From JBNAGF01 sp049801055 (GTDB lineage Bacteria; Pseudomonadota; Alphaproteobacteria; Rhodobacterales; Rhodobacteraceae): a stretch of DNA of 64,000 bases. The translations under genes and the position numbers were made by a program. The notes under the pieces are model-generated. The model had not been told where the DNA came from and searched no databases. It was given only the letters and a program-made list of their open reading frames with translations. The stretch spans positions 62,001 to 126,000 of the forward strand of contig NZ_JBNAGF010000011.1 in the NCBI RefSeq assembly GCF_049801055.1, written 5' to 3'. This document shows, one piece after another, positions 1-8,608 of the stretch (the first letter of the stretch is position 1; each line of letters starts with the position of its first letter).

Positions 1-663
1 ATTGACTATCCCGATCGTGAAATGCTGGCGATCGACGTGGCCAACCAGCTTGCGGGCGATCTCGAGAAAGCGCTGTTTAACCATGAAACCGTATCCCTGG
101 CGGTGCCCGGTGGTACCACGCCGGGATTGATTTTCGATAGTCTCTGCGCGGCGGATCTGGATTGGGACAGGGTTTATGTTCTTCCCACTGACGAACGCTG
201 TGTTCCACAGGACCATGAAAGGTCCAACGCCCGGCTGATCAATGAGCGATTGATGGTGCATCGCGCGGCAGCGGCCACCTTCCTGCCGCTCTACCTGCCT
301 TCGGACGCACCCGAGGATTGTCTTGCAGAAGTCGAGGCAATGCTGTCTCCAAGACTACCTCTTTCCGTCTTACTTCTTGGTATGGGCGAGGATTTGCATA
401 CGGCTTCCTTGTTTCCTGGTGCGCCGGGTCTCGAGGCCGCATTGTCGAACGATGCCCCGATCCTGTCAGTCCAACAGCCGGAAACACAGCCCGAACCCCG
501 GATTACGCTGAACGCGCGGGTTCTGGATGGCGCGCTTGACAAGCATCTGGTGCTTTACGGGTTGGCAAAACGGGATGCATTGGACCGTGCCATGAGCCTG
601 CCGCCCGAAGAGGCTCCGATTGCTGCGGTTCTGTCCGAAATCACTGTCCACTGGGCCGAATGA
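1..663 (+). CDS. pgl: 6-phosphogluconolactonase (5' end outside window)
   Basis: Hydrolyses 6-phosphogluconolactone to 6-phosphogluconate in the cytoplasm, the second step of the oxidative pentose phosphate and Entner-Doudoroff routes. The frame is open back to base 1, so the real start is upstream of the window; the first ATG inside it is at 22. Counting from that ATG, the family's phosphate-binding loop AVPGGTTPG is at residues 27-35 and the conserved TDERCVPQDHERSN block at about 56-69. Only about 20 N-terminal residues are likely missing. It ends 21 bp before pgi on the same strand, so the two are probably co-transcribed; zwf would be the expected upstream neighbour (inference). Confidence 0.93.
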   Translation: MDYPDREMLAIDVANQLAGDLEKALFNHETVSLAVPGGTTPGLIFDSLCAADLDWDRVYVLPTDERCVPQDHERSNARLINERLMVHRAAAATFLPLYLPSDAPEDCLAEVEAMLSPRLPLSVLLLGMGEDLHTASLFPGAPGLEAALSNDAPILSVQQPETQPEPRITLNARVLDGALDKHLVLYGLAKRDALDRAMSLPPEEAPIAAVLSEITVHWAE

Positions 664-684
664 AATCACCGGAAGTTCCTTGTT

Positions 685-2295
685 TTGAGTTTGTTTGAAG
701 ACCTGAAATCCCTGAAGGCCGGGCGCGCAGACCGCCGGATCACGGATCTGTTTGACCAAGATGCCTTGCGCGCGGATCGTTTCATGGCCGAGGCCGATGA
801 CATGCGGCTGGACTATTCCAAAACACTGATCGACGCCGAGGTGAGGAAAGCGCTTGTCGATTTGTGCGATACGGCTGCGCTGGCAGATCGTCGCGAGGAT
901 ATGTTCGCAGGGCAAAGGATCAATGTCACTGAAGGGCGTGCGGTTCTTCACACTGCGCTGCGCAATCTTGATGGCGGGACAGTCAGGGTGGATGGGGTCG
1001 ATGTCATGCCCGGGGTGCAGGAAACGCGTGGCAGAATGCGCGGCTTTGCACAGGCGGTCCGGTCCGGCCAGATTTGTGGGGCAGGGGGATCCATCACCGA
1101 CGTCGTCAATATTGGTATCGGCGGATCCGATCTCGGACCGGCCATGACGACCCGGGCCCTCTCACCCTATCACGACGGTCCACGCTGCCATTTTGTGTCA
1201 AATGTGGATGGGGCGCAGATCGCCGATACTTTGCGTGGCTTGAATCCGGCGCGAACTCTGGTGATCGTGGCTTCGAAGTCGTTCACCACTGTCGAAACCA
1301 TGACCAATGCCAGCACCGCGCGGCGTTGGATGGCTGAGGGCGGGGGCGATCCGTCCGGTCAGTTTGCAGCCGTATCGACGGCCTTGGACAAGACCATCGA
1401 ATTCGGAATACCCGAAGATCAGGTTTTTGGGTTCGCCAATTGGGTCGGCGGGCGGTATTCGGTTTGGGGACCGGTCGGGCTGCCCCTGATGATTGCGATC
1501 GGCCCGCAAAATTTCGACGATTTCCTGCGAGGCGGGCAGGCGATGGATCGTCATTTCCGAACAGCCGACTGGACTGACAACCTGCCTGTTATGCTGGCGT
1601 TGGTTGGCATCTGGCATCGGCAGGTCTGCGGTTTTGCGACTCGTGCCGTGCTGCCTTATGAACAACGGCTGGAACACTTGCCCGCGTATCTCCAGCAGCT
1701 CGAGATGGAGTCGAATGGGAAATCAGTAGCGACGGGTGGCATGCCTCTGGGCCAGCCCTCCGGTCCCGTTGTCTGGGGCGCGCCGGGGACCAATGGCCAG
1801 CATGCCTTTTATCAATTGCTCCATCAGGGAAGCGACGTGATCCCCTGTGAGTTCATGCTTGCAGCGCAAGGTCATGAGCCGGAACTGGGCAACCATCACG
1901 ATCTGCTGGCAGCCAATTGCCTTGCCCAATCCGAAGCCTTGATGCGTGGACGGACCTTGGAAGAGTCGCGAAACCAACTGGAAGACAAGGGCATCGATGT
2001 GGCAGAGGCCGCCCGTCTGGCGCCACACCGCGTTTTTCCGGGTAATCGCCCGTCGATCACACTGGTCTATCCAAAACTGAGCCCGTTCGTTCTGGGTCAG
2101 ATCATCGCGCTCTACGAACATCGCGTTTTTGTCGAAGGCGTGATCCTTGGCATCAATTCGTTTGACCAGTGGGGCGTGGAACTCGGCAAGGAACTGGCCG
2201 TGGCATTACAGCCGGCAGTCGAAGGCCTGGAAAGCGCAAGGGGCAGCAGAGGGTCGACAGCTGCGCTATTGGGGTTCCTTCACAGGCACCGCTAG
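685..2295 (+). CDS. pgi: glucose-6-phosphate isomerase
   Basis: Interconverts glucose 6-phosphate and fructose 6-phosphate. The 536-residue length is normal for the bacterial family. Both family signatures are visible: NWVGGRYSVWGPVG near residues 251-264 and FDQWGVELGK at 493-502. The MESNGK motif carries the expected catalytic Glu at residue 342. The start is a TTG, with GGAAG about ten bases upstream; the reading MSLFEDLK matches the usual N-terminus, and no better ATG lies nearby. It follows pgl by 21 bp. In an organism relying on the Entner-Doudoroff pathway this pair would recycle fructose 6-phosphate into 6-phosphogluconate (inference). Confidence 0.95.
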   Translation: MSLFEDLKSLKAGRADRRITDLFDQDALRADRFMAEADDMRLDYSKTLIDAEVRKALVDLCDTAALADRREDMFAGQRINVTEGRAVLHTALRNLDGGTVRVDGVDVMPGVQETRGRMRGFAQAVRSGQICGAGGSITDVVNIGIGGSDLGPAMTTRALSPYHDGPRCHFVSNVDGAQIADTLRGLNPARTLVIVASKSFTTVETMTNASTARRWMAEGGGDPSGQFAAVSTALDKTIEFGIPEDQVFGFANWVGGRYSVWGPVGLPLMIAIGPQNFDDFLRGGQAMDRHFRTADWTDNLPVMLALVGIWHRQVCGFATRAVLPYEQRLEHLPAYLQQLEMESNGKSVATGGMPLGQPSGPVVWGAPGTNGQHAFYQLLHQGSDVIPCEFMLAAQGHEPELGNHHDLLAANCLAQSEALMRGRTLEESRNQLEDKGIDVAEAARLAPHRVFPGNRPSITLVYPKLSPFVLGQIIALYEHRVFVEGVILGINSFDQWGVELGKELAVALQPAVEGLESARGSRGSTAALLGFLHRHR

Positions 2296-2315
2296 GAGGC
2301 TTCTGGCGAACGGGG

Positions 2316-2795
2316 TCAGGCCTCTGATACTGCGCCGTCGATCGTTTCAAATTGGGCGCGCAATCCGTCGGGCAGGGCCATTCGCTCCGTTCCATCGGGG
2401 GTCAGCATGACCATGACACACTCCATGCGGCAACGCAGGATACCCCCGGACCAGAGTTGTTGTTCCATCGAATAGGACGTCTTTCGCATCGCGGAAACCC
2501 GCGCGGTGGTGATGTAGCTTTCACCCAGAACCATTTCACGGATGTAATGGACCGAAGCATTGCGCAAAACGACACGCGGAGGCTGGTCGTTTTCGAAGAA
2601 ACCGGCGCAAAAACTGTCCCAATAGATGACACGCGAAGTTTCGAACCACTCCATGTATGCCTTGTTGTTCACGTGGTTGAGCGGATCCAGCTCGGCAAAC
2701 CTAACCCGGTCGGCCATGGCCAGAGGTTGCGGCGAGGTGATCCCGAGCGCACGTTGCTGTTCAGGGCTGAGCGGGGTGTGAAACGGCATGTCCAT
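2316..2795 (-). CDS. acyl-CoA thioesterase, 4HBT/hotdog family
   Basis: Small hotdog-fold thioesterase of about 159 residues, predicted to release a free acid from an acyl-CoA in the cytoplasm. The hallmark ELDPLNHVNN lies near residues 36-45, with the Asp that acts catalytically in 4-hydroxybenzoyl-CoA thioesterases. The frame extends upstream to 2921, but that would run into the leader of the divergent ligase gene, so I start at the ATG at 2795 (MDMPFH); 2789 is an alternative and neither has a strong ribosome site. It is divergent from the acyl-CoA ligase at 2977, suggesting opposing activities on related substrates. Substrate unknown. Confidence 0.8.
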   Translation of the reverse strand: MDMPFHTPLSPEQQRALGITSPQPLAMADRVRFAELDPLNHVNNKAYMEWFETSRVIYWDSFCAGFFENDQPPRVVLRNASVHYIREMVLGESYITTARVSAMRKTSYSMEQQLWSGGILRCRMECVMVMLTPDGTERMALPDGLRAQFETIDGAVSEA

Positions 2796-2976
2796 GACCG
2801 CAGCTAGCCGGGACGCCGCGTCCTGTGCAAGCTCGATATTGCGTTTCGTTGGGGGAGTTGGCAGGCTCTGCCATCGGAGGGTTTGGGGACGCGGACTGGA
2901 CGACGGGACATCCCGCCCCACTTACAACAACGGCCGTAACAATAATCAGGCCGGACTATTAAGGGGAGGTGCCCGG

Positions 2977-4596
2977 ATGCTGGGCCAAATGATGTCGAAA
3001 CAGCTTGTGGTATCGGCTCTGATCGACCACGCGGAACGCTATCACGGTGAGACCGAGATCGCATCGGTCAGCACGATGGACGGGTTGGAGTTGACCTCTT
3101 GGGCGGGGATCGCGCGAAATGCCCGCCTGCTGGCTTCGGCGCTGGATAGGTTGGGGCTGGCGCCGCAAACCCGCTGTGCAACGCTTGCGTGGAACAACCG
3201 GCGCCATCTCGAGATCTATTACGGTGTTTCAGGTGGCGGGCATGTCTGCCACACGATCAACCCGCGTCTGTTCCCCGAACAGCTGGTCTATATCATGAAC
3301 CACGCCGAAGATCGGGTGCTGTTTTTCGATCATACGTTCCTGCCGCTGGTTGCTGGAATCCGGGAGCAGCTGGAAACGGTCGAGCATTTCGTGTTGCTCG
3401 GACCAAGAGACGAAGATGCGGGTTCCGCCTTTCCGGAACTGAAGTTTTACGACGAAGTCATCGCAGGTGGGTCGACTGACTACCAATGGCCTGATCTGGA
3501 TGAGGGTACGGCCTCAAGCCTTTGTTATACATCCGGAACGACCGGGCACCCTAAGGGCGTTCTTTACTCGCACAGATCAACCGTTCTGCATGCGTACGGC
3601 TCCAATACACGGGATTGCATCGGCTTTTCTGCCACGGATGTTGTTCTGCCGGTGGTGCCGATGTTTCATGTCAACGCATGGGGGTCGGTTTATGCCTGCG
3701 CCATGTCCGGGTCGCGGCTGGTTCTGCCAGGGCCGGATTTGCAGGGCGAAGCGCTGGTGGGCCTGATCGACGCGCATGACGTCACGGTGGCGCTTGGGGT
3801 TCCGACGATCTGGGCGGGGCTGCTTGCCTTTGCGCGCAGTTCTGACACTAAACTGTCGAGCCTTGAACGCACGGTGATCGGTGGTTCGGCCTGTCCGCCA
3901 TCCATGATGGCCGAGTTCCGGGACCGCTATGGCGTTGAAACGGTGCATGCCTGGGGTATGACCGAGATGAGCCCGCTGGGCACGACCAACGTGCCGCTCG
4001 CCAAGCACGGGACGCTGCCGGAAGAAGATCAGCACAAGCTGCGCGAAAACCAGGGGCGGCCGCCCTTTGGTGTCGACATGCAGGTGGTGGACGACAACGG
4101 CCAGAGCCTGCCGTGGGATGGAGAGAGCCAGGGTGATCTTATGGTCAAGGGCTATTGGGTGCTGGACAGCTATTTCCATCGTCAGGACGAAGACCTGCTG
4201 CGTGATGGCTGGTTTGCAACCGGGGACGTCGCCACCATTGACCCGGATGGGTATCTGACAATTCGTGATCGGTCCAAGGACATCATCAAGTCTGGCGGCG
4301 AATGGATCAGTTCGGTGGAACTCGAAAACATAGCTCTTGCGCATCCTGCGCTTGCGGACGCTGCCGTTGTCGGCGTTGCGCATCCGAAATGGGATGAACG
4401 CCCAATTCTTGTTGCGGTTCCGGCACCGGGGCAAAGCCCCGGCGAAGCGGATCTTCTTGCCTTTTTCGAAGACAAGATTGCACATTGGCAAATCCCCGAC
4501 AGAGTGGTGTATGCTGATGAACTGCCTCGGAATGCAACCGGCAAGGTACTCAAGCGGGATTTGCGAGACAGGTATGCGACGGTTTTGACGGGATAA
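2977..4596 (+). CDS. AMP-forming acyl-CoA ligase, DmdB/medium-chain fatty acyl-CoA synthetase type
   Basis: ANL-superfamily ligase joining a carboxylic acid to CoA through an acyl-adenylate. The ATG at 2977 (MLGQMM) follows an excellent AGGGGAGGT six bases away; the longer frame to 2788 is rejected. The phosphate loop YTSGTTGHPKG lies near residues 184-194, the adenylate motif HAWGMTEMSP near 326-335, and the C-terminal TGKVLK puts the catalytic Lys at 523. Length (539), Trp235 and Lys523 coincide with what I remember for roseobacter DmdB, the 3-methylmercaptopropionate-CoA ligase of DMSP demethylation. Residue 303 is Gly where I recall Pro, so a medium-chain fatty acid or other short acid is equally possible. 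Confidence 0.85.
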   Translation: MLGQMMSKQLVVSALIDHAERYHGETEIASVSTMDGLELTSWAGIARNARLLASALDRLGLAPQTRCATLAWNNRRHLEIYYGVSGGGHVCHTINPRLFPEQLVYIMNHAEDRVLFFDHTFLPLVAGIREQLETVEHFVLLGPRDEDAGSAFPELKFYDEVIAGGSTDYQWPDLDEGTASSLCYTSGTTGHPKGVLYSHRSTVLHAYGSNTRDCIGFSATDVVLPVVPMFHVNAWGSVYACAMSGSRLVLPGPDLQGEALVGLIDAHDVTVALGVPTIWAGLLAFARSSDTKLSSLERTVIGGSACPPSMMAEFRDRYGVETVHAWGMTEMSPLGTTNVPLAKHGTLPEEDQHKLRENQGRPPFGVDMQVVDDNGQSLPWDGESQGDLMVKGYWVLDSYFHRQDEDLLRDGWFATGDVATIDPDGYLTIRDRSKDIIKSGGEWISSVELENIALAHPALADAAVVGVAHPKWDERPILVAVPAPGQSPGEADLLAFFEDKIAHWQIPDRVVYADELPRNATGKVLKRDLRDRYATVLTG

Positions 4597-4679
4597 ATCG
4601 CGATCAACACTGTTGACCGCAAAGAGCTTGGGGGTGAGGATGCCGGATAGCTCAACATGTGTTGCCTGGGAGGTTTCTC

Positions 4680-4922
4680 GTGACCGGCCTCGATTATTTC
4701 GCGTGGATAATTCTTATAACACTGGTGATCGTCGCCGTGGCGGGGTTCATCATTCTCGCCATGCTGCCCGGTAAAATTGCCGCCAAACGCGGGCATCCGC
4801 AGGCCGAGGCCATCATGGTTGCCGGCTGGTGCGGGGCGTTGATGGGAGGTGTTCTTTGGCCGCTGGCGTTGATCTGGTCGATGACCCGGCCGGCACGCCG
4901 TCGGAAGGTGATTGTGCGATGA
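4680..4922 (+). CDS. small inner-membrane protein, DUF3302 (YibI-like)
   Basis: An 80-residue integral membrane protein with two predicted helices, roughly residues 5-28 and 46-66, separated by a short charged loop (PGKIAAKRGHPQ). I start it at the GTG at 4680 because GGGAGGT sits six bases upstream; the in-frame ATG at 4659 has no such site. The stop overlaps the start of the HlyD-like gene (ATGA). A DUF3302 protein next to an HlyD-type membrane protein is the YibI-YibH arrangement known from enterobacteria, so the two probably form an envelope complex. The biochemical role is unknown. Confidence 0.75.
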   Translation: MTGLDYFAWIILITLVIVAVAGFIILAMLPGKIAAKRGHPQAEAIMVAGWCGALMGGVLWPLALIWSMTRPARRRKVIVR

Positions 4923-6046
4923 TTATTTTTCTGACCCTGATCTACGTTGCGCTGCTGTTTGTTCTCATCAAGATCAAGGTGCTGCCGAACAAGCCAGCCA
5001 CATGGCTCAGCACAATCGTCTGGATGGTCGGACTGTTTTTGTTCCTTTTCATACCAATGCAGTGGGGCGCTCCTTCTGGGTCGGCCCGGTTGATGACGCG
5101 GGCGGTTCAGATCGTTCCCAATGTCAGCGGACAGGTTGTTGAAATTGCGGCCGAACCCAACGTTCCGATGAAAGCAGGCGACCTGCTGTTCCGGATTGAT
5201 CCTGAACCGTTCCAGATCGCCGTTGACCTTGCAAAGGCCACATTGGTGCGGGTCAAGGCGCAGGCGGAACAGGATCAGGACACGCTGGATGACGCCATTG
5301 CTAATCTAAGGAAGGCGGAAGCCAACGAAGTGCTGGCGCAAGCGCGGTATGAAGACGACTTGCAGCTGTTCGAAAAGGAAGTGATCTCCCAAAACCGTCT
5401 GGAACGGCGCGAAACCGAACTGGAAGCGGCTCAGGCGGCGACGGAGTCCGCCCGGTCTTCGGTCTCGAAGGCGCAAATTGAGCTTGGCGCAGTGACCGAG
5501 GACGGGGTCGTTGCCAAGGTGGCAGAGGCCCAGGCACAGCTTGACCAGGCGGTTTGGAACCTTGAGCAGACCGAAGTATTGGCACCGTCAGACGGGTTTG
5601 CCACAAATCTGGCCCTGACTGTCGGGCAACGGGTTACCAGCTTGCCACTGGCGCCTTCCGGGATATTTGTCGACACATCCGAAGAAATTCTGCTTGCCGA
5701 AATCCAGCAAATTTATCTGCGGCATGTAAAACCCGGTCAATTGGTCGAAATCACGCTCAAGATGTGGCCCGGCAAGGTGTTCACCGGAACGGTTGAGAAC
5801 AGAATTGACCTTGCTTCGCAAGGGCAGGCATTGGTTACCGGAACGCTGGCAATGGGCGGGAGCATAGGCTCTGAGCCGTTCTTTGTTCGCATCCAGACGG
5901 ACGAACCGCTGGATTTCACAAAAACGCCGGCAGGGTCGGTCGGCAGTGTTGCGATCTACACCGAGAGCGTGGCGACGACGCATATCATCCGCAAGATCAT
6001 GATCCGGATGGAGGCGATCCTCAACTATCTGAATCCGGTTCTGTGA
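4919..6046 (+). CDS. HlyD/EmrA-family membrane fusion protein (YibH-like)
   Basis: Periplasmic adaptor-type protein of 375 residues. Two closely spaced hydrophobic segments at about 1-17 and 27-45 anchor the N-terminus. A biotinyl-lipoyl-like domain follows (VPNVSGQVVEI, later VLAPSDGFATNLAL), interrupted by a long Ala/Glu/Gln-rich coiled coil around 105-220, and then a beta-barrel segment. The ATG at 4919 overlaps the stop of the DUF3302 gene; a longer frame to 4829 is just overlap. No inner-membrane pump or outer-membrane channel is adjacent, unlike drug-efflux operons, so it probably works with its small partner. Substrate unknown. Confidence 0.82.
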   Translation: MIIFLTLIYVALLFVLIKIKVLPNKPATWLSTIVWMVGLFLFLFIPMQWGAPSGSARLMTRAVQIVPNVSGQVVEIAAEPNVPMKAGDLLFRIDPEPFQIAVDLAKATLVRVKAQAEQDQDTLDDAIANLRKAEANEVLAQARYEDDLQLFEKEVISQNRLERRETELEAAQAATESARSSVSKAQIELGAVTEDGVVAKVAEAQAQLDQAVWNLEQTEVLAPSDGFATNLALTVGQRVTSLPLAPSGIFVDTSEEILLAEIQQIYLRHVKPGQLVEITLKMWPGKVFTGTVENRIDLASQGQALVTGTLAMGGSIGSEPFFVRIQTDEPLDFTKTPAGSVGSVAIYTESVATTHIIRKIMIRMEAILNYLNPVL

Positions 6047-6130
6047 CCGATAACCATGAGAACATCCAACCGGCTATTGTCGAGACTGGAATTGTCTGAA
6101 ATAGAGAGGTTTCAGGCGCTGGTCTGATAC

Positions 6131-6216
6131 GCGGGTGTGGCGGAATTGGTAGACGCAAGGGACTTAAAATCCCTCGCCTTTTAGGCTTACGGGTTCGAGT
6201 CCCGTCACCCGTACCA
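6131..6216 (+). tRNA. tRNA-Leu (anticodon TAA)
   Basis: A complete class II tRNA including an encoded CCA end (6214-6216). The acceptor arms GCGGGTG and CACCCGT pair with one G-U. The D-loop has GGCGGAATTGGTAGACGC, the anticodon stem AGGGA/TCCCT (6158-6162 and 6170-6174) frames the loop CTTAAAA with anticodon TAA at 6165-6167, a long variable arm follows, and the T-arm reads GGGTTCGAGTCCC. It decodes UUA. It stands alone between the HlyD-like gene and the convergent sensor kinase. Confidence 0.95.
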
Positions 6217-6288
6217 ACGCAGTCTGATCTTTGGTTTGATCTCGGCCGCCGTTCTCGTTTCGGATAGGTTAGTGGACCGCTAGCAGGA

Positions 6289-7662
6289 TCAGTGATTGCG
6301 AATCTCAAGGCGGGCTTCGAAGCCCGGGGACAAGTTGCGGAAGGTCAACGTTCCGCCGTGCAAGCGGGCGATGGCCGCAACCAGTGCCAGACCGAGGCCG
6401 GAATTCTGATCGGCACGTGCTTCGTCAAGGGTCACAAAAGGCCTGGCAAGGGTTTCCAGCGCGGCCTCGGGAACGCCGGGGCCGCGATCCCGGACCGACA
6501 GGCTGGCTGCATCCGGGCGACTCTCAAGACACAGCTCTATATCCGACCCGTCCGGAGCATAGCGAAGGGCGTTTTCCAGCAGGTTCGACAGAGCCTGAGC
6601 CAGCAGAGCCTTGTGACCGGGCAGGGCAGGTGCGTCGCCGATGACCGAAAGCGTGACTTCACGATCCTCGGCCACCGGTTCATACAGTTCAACCGCGTTT
6701 CTGGCGAGGTTGTTCAGATCTACCGGTTCGAACTGCGCGCGACCCATCCCCGCTTCGGCCCGAGAAATCTCGGTCAGGCGAGAGAACACGCGCAGCAGGT
6801 GGTCGACTTCGGCAACGGCGCGGTCTGCGGCCTGTTCACGATCTTCCTGCGATTGGTTCGAAACAAGCATGCTGACCTGACCACGTAGTCTGGTCAGCGG
6901 GCTGCGCAGATCATGGGACAGGCTGTCTGTCGTCATGCGAAGGTTTCCGACCAACTCTTCGATCCGATCCAGCATCGAGTTGAGAGTCAACGCCAGCCGG
7001 TCGAATTCGTCACCGCTGCCCCGCACAGGAATACGCTGCCCAAGTTCGCCAGACATGATGTCATCCGCGGTTTGAGAAATCTCCTTAACCCGGCTGAACA
7101 CCAGACGCGTCAGAAGCCACGCCGTAAACAGCGAAAGAACCAGAGCCGTCAGGGCGGCAAGGCCCACAGATCGGGCCAGGGCGCGGTCGAACCGCAAGCG
7201 GGCCGATGCATCCCGACCCACAAGAACGCGTTCGCCGCCCGGCAGACGGATCGATGCAGCGGCAACCGGCACTGGACGGTCTTCGCCGGCGCGGATCAAA
7301 TCCAGCTCGACCCATCCCGATCCGGCTTCGACGGTTGGCGGCCAGGCGGTGAGATTTCCGGCGATGACGGCACCACGGGCATCTGTCAGCAGATAGATGG
7401 CGTTGCGCTGATAAGCTTCCTCCGATCGCCGCTCGATGGCACGGGCAAGGCCGAGAATACCAAGGCGTTCGTAGTCATCGGCGAGACCGGCGATCTCGGC
7501 GTTGACCACGCTGCGGGTTTCGTCCTCGATAGTGGTCGTTGCGGTGACGTAGACCAGCGCCAGAACCAGACTGGTCAGAACGGTGCTCAACGCCATCGCG
7601 GCAAGAACCAACCGGGTGCGGGCGTTGCGCAGGATCACCCCCTTTGCGGCCCCCTCAGCCAT
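6289..7662 (-). CDS. sensor histidine kinase (HAMP, HisKA, HATPase)
   Basis: Membrane sensor of 457 residues. Helices at about 17-40 and 165-185 enclose a roughly 125-residue periplasmic domain; a HAMP segment follows (about 185-238), then HisKA with LSHDLRSPLTRLR (phospho-acceptor His250). The ATP domain shows the N box (NLLENALRYAP), G1 (DRGPGVP) and G2 (NSGLGLALV). Its start ATG overlaps the end of the response regulator gene, so the pair is translationally coupled. The regulator and kinase lie 273 bp downstream of a DegQ-like protease on the same strand, which suggests sensing of envelope or periplasmic conditions (inference). Signal unknown. Confidence 0.93.
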   Translation of the reverse strand: MAEGAAKGVILRNARTRLVLAAMALSTVLTSLVLALVYVTATTTIEDETRSVVNAEIAGLADDYERLGILGLARAIERRSEEAYQRNAIYLLTDARGAVIAGNLTAWPPTVEAGSGWVELDLIRAGEDRPVPVAAASIRLPGGERVLVGRDASARLRFDRALARSVGLAALTALVLSLFTAWLLTRLVFSRVKEISQTADDIMSGELGQRIPVRGSGDEFDRLALTLNSMLDRIEELVGNLRMTTDSLSHDLRSPLTRLRGQVSMLVSNQSQEDREQAADRAVAEVDHLLRVFSRLTEISRAEAGMGRAQFEPVDLNNLARNAVELYEPVAEDREVTLSVIGDAPALPGHKALLAQALSNLLENALRYAPDGSDIELCLESRPDAASLSVRDRGPGVPEAALETLARPFVTLDEARADQNSGLGLALVAAIARLHGGTLTFRNLSPGFEARLEIRNH

Positions 7663-8335
7663 CGGACATCATGTAGCCCGCGCCGCGAACGGTACGGATC
7701 AGGGGATTGTCAGGAGTGTCTCCGATCTGGCGCCGCAGTTTCGAAATATGAACATCCACGATGTTGGTGTTCGGATCGAAATGATAATCCCACACCCCTT
7801 CAAGCAGCATGGTTCTGCTGATTACCCGGTTCTTCCGGCGCAAAAAGAATTCGAGGATCTGGAATTCGCGCGGGGTCAGCGTGACCTGTTCGCCGGACCG
7901 CGTGACCTGCCGGGTCAGCAGGTCCATCTCCAGCGGGCCGCAAGACAGGCTGGTGTCGTCTTCGGTTTCCTGCGGGCGGCGCAGGAGTGCATCAATGCGC
8001 GCGTGCAGCTCCTGAAACGAAAACGGTTTGACGAGGTAGTCGTCTGCGCCGGCGCGCAACCCCTTGACCCGTTCATCCACGGCGCTCATTGCAGTCAGCA
8101 TCAGCACGGGCGTTCGCAGCCCGGCCGCGCGAATGGACCGAACCACCGACAGCCCGTCGAGACCCGGCAGCATCCGGTCCAGCACGATCGCGTCATAGCC
8201 GCCATCGGTTGCAAGATAGAGGCCGTCCCGACCGTCAGGGGCCGTGTCGACCGAGAAGCCTTCCTCGGAGAACCCCTTGCAGACAAAATCTCGGGTCTCG
8301 GCATCGTCTTCGATGATCAGCAGGCGACGGCTCAT
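7655..8335 (-). CDS. OmpR/PhoB-family response regulator
   Basis: Receiver plus winged-helix DNA-binding regulator of 226 residues. The receiver has the acidic pair at residues 10-11 (ED-D), phospho-acceptor Asp53 in IVLDRMLPGLDG and the conserved Lys in DYLVKPFSF. The C-terminal half has the OmpR-type turn LTPREFQILEFFL and ends with the usual VRGAGY segment. I start at the ATG at 8335 (MSRRLLIIEDD); the open frame back to 8542 adds a low-complexity tail with no family match. It overlaps the following kinase gene by eight bases, so both are co-transcribed. Target genes are not known; the protease upstream is an obvious candidate. Confidence 0.93.
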   Translation of the reverse strand: MSRRLLIIEDDAETRDFVCKGFSEEGFSVDTAPDGRDGLYLATDGGYDAIVLDRMLPGLDGLSVVRSIRAAGLRTPVLMLTAMSAVDERVKGLRAGADDYLVKPFSFQELHARIDALLRRPQETEDDTSLSCGPLEMDLLTRQVTRSGEQVTLTPREFQILEFFLRRKNRVISRTMLLEGVWDYHFDPNTNIVDVHISKLRRQIGDTPDNPLIRTVRGAGYMMSDG

Positions 8336-8417
8336 TTTGGTGTTCCGGATCGATTTTAGGGGATTTCCCTTTGTCAAAGGGGGTATAGCGCATGAGGCTA
8401 GCAAGGGAAACGGGGTA

Positions 8418-8458
8418 GGGAAAGGCTGCCGGCCCCGCCAAGCGGATGTCCGGCAGCC
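8418..8458 (-). terminator. stem-loop terminator candidate below the DegQ gene
   Basis: A perfect nine-base stem, GGCTGCCGG at 8424-8432 against CCGGCAGCC at 8450-8458. Read on the minus strand, the stem is followed by TTTCCC. It lies between the protease gene and the response regulator and could end most protease transcripts before the two-component genes. Confidence 0.5.
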
Positions 8459-8608
8459 CCGGGCGGCCGAGCGACTTGCCACCCAACCCGGCCGGAACGG
8501 CCTGCTCTGACCGTTCCGATCCGGGTCAACGCGGTTTCGCATGGCCAGCCATCCGTGAGTGGATCAGGGGACAGTCTGATAGGCCAAGCCTGCGAAACCG
8601 TGTCAGGA

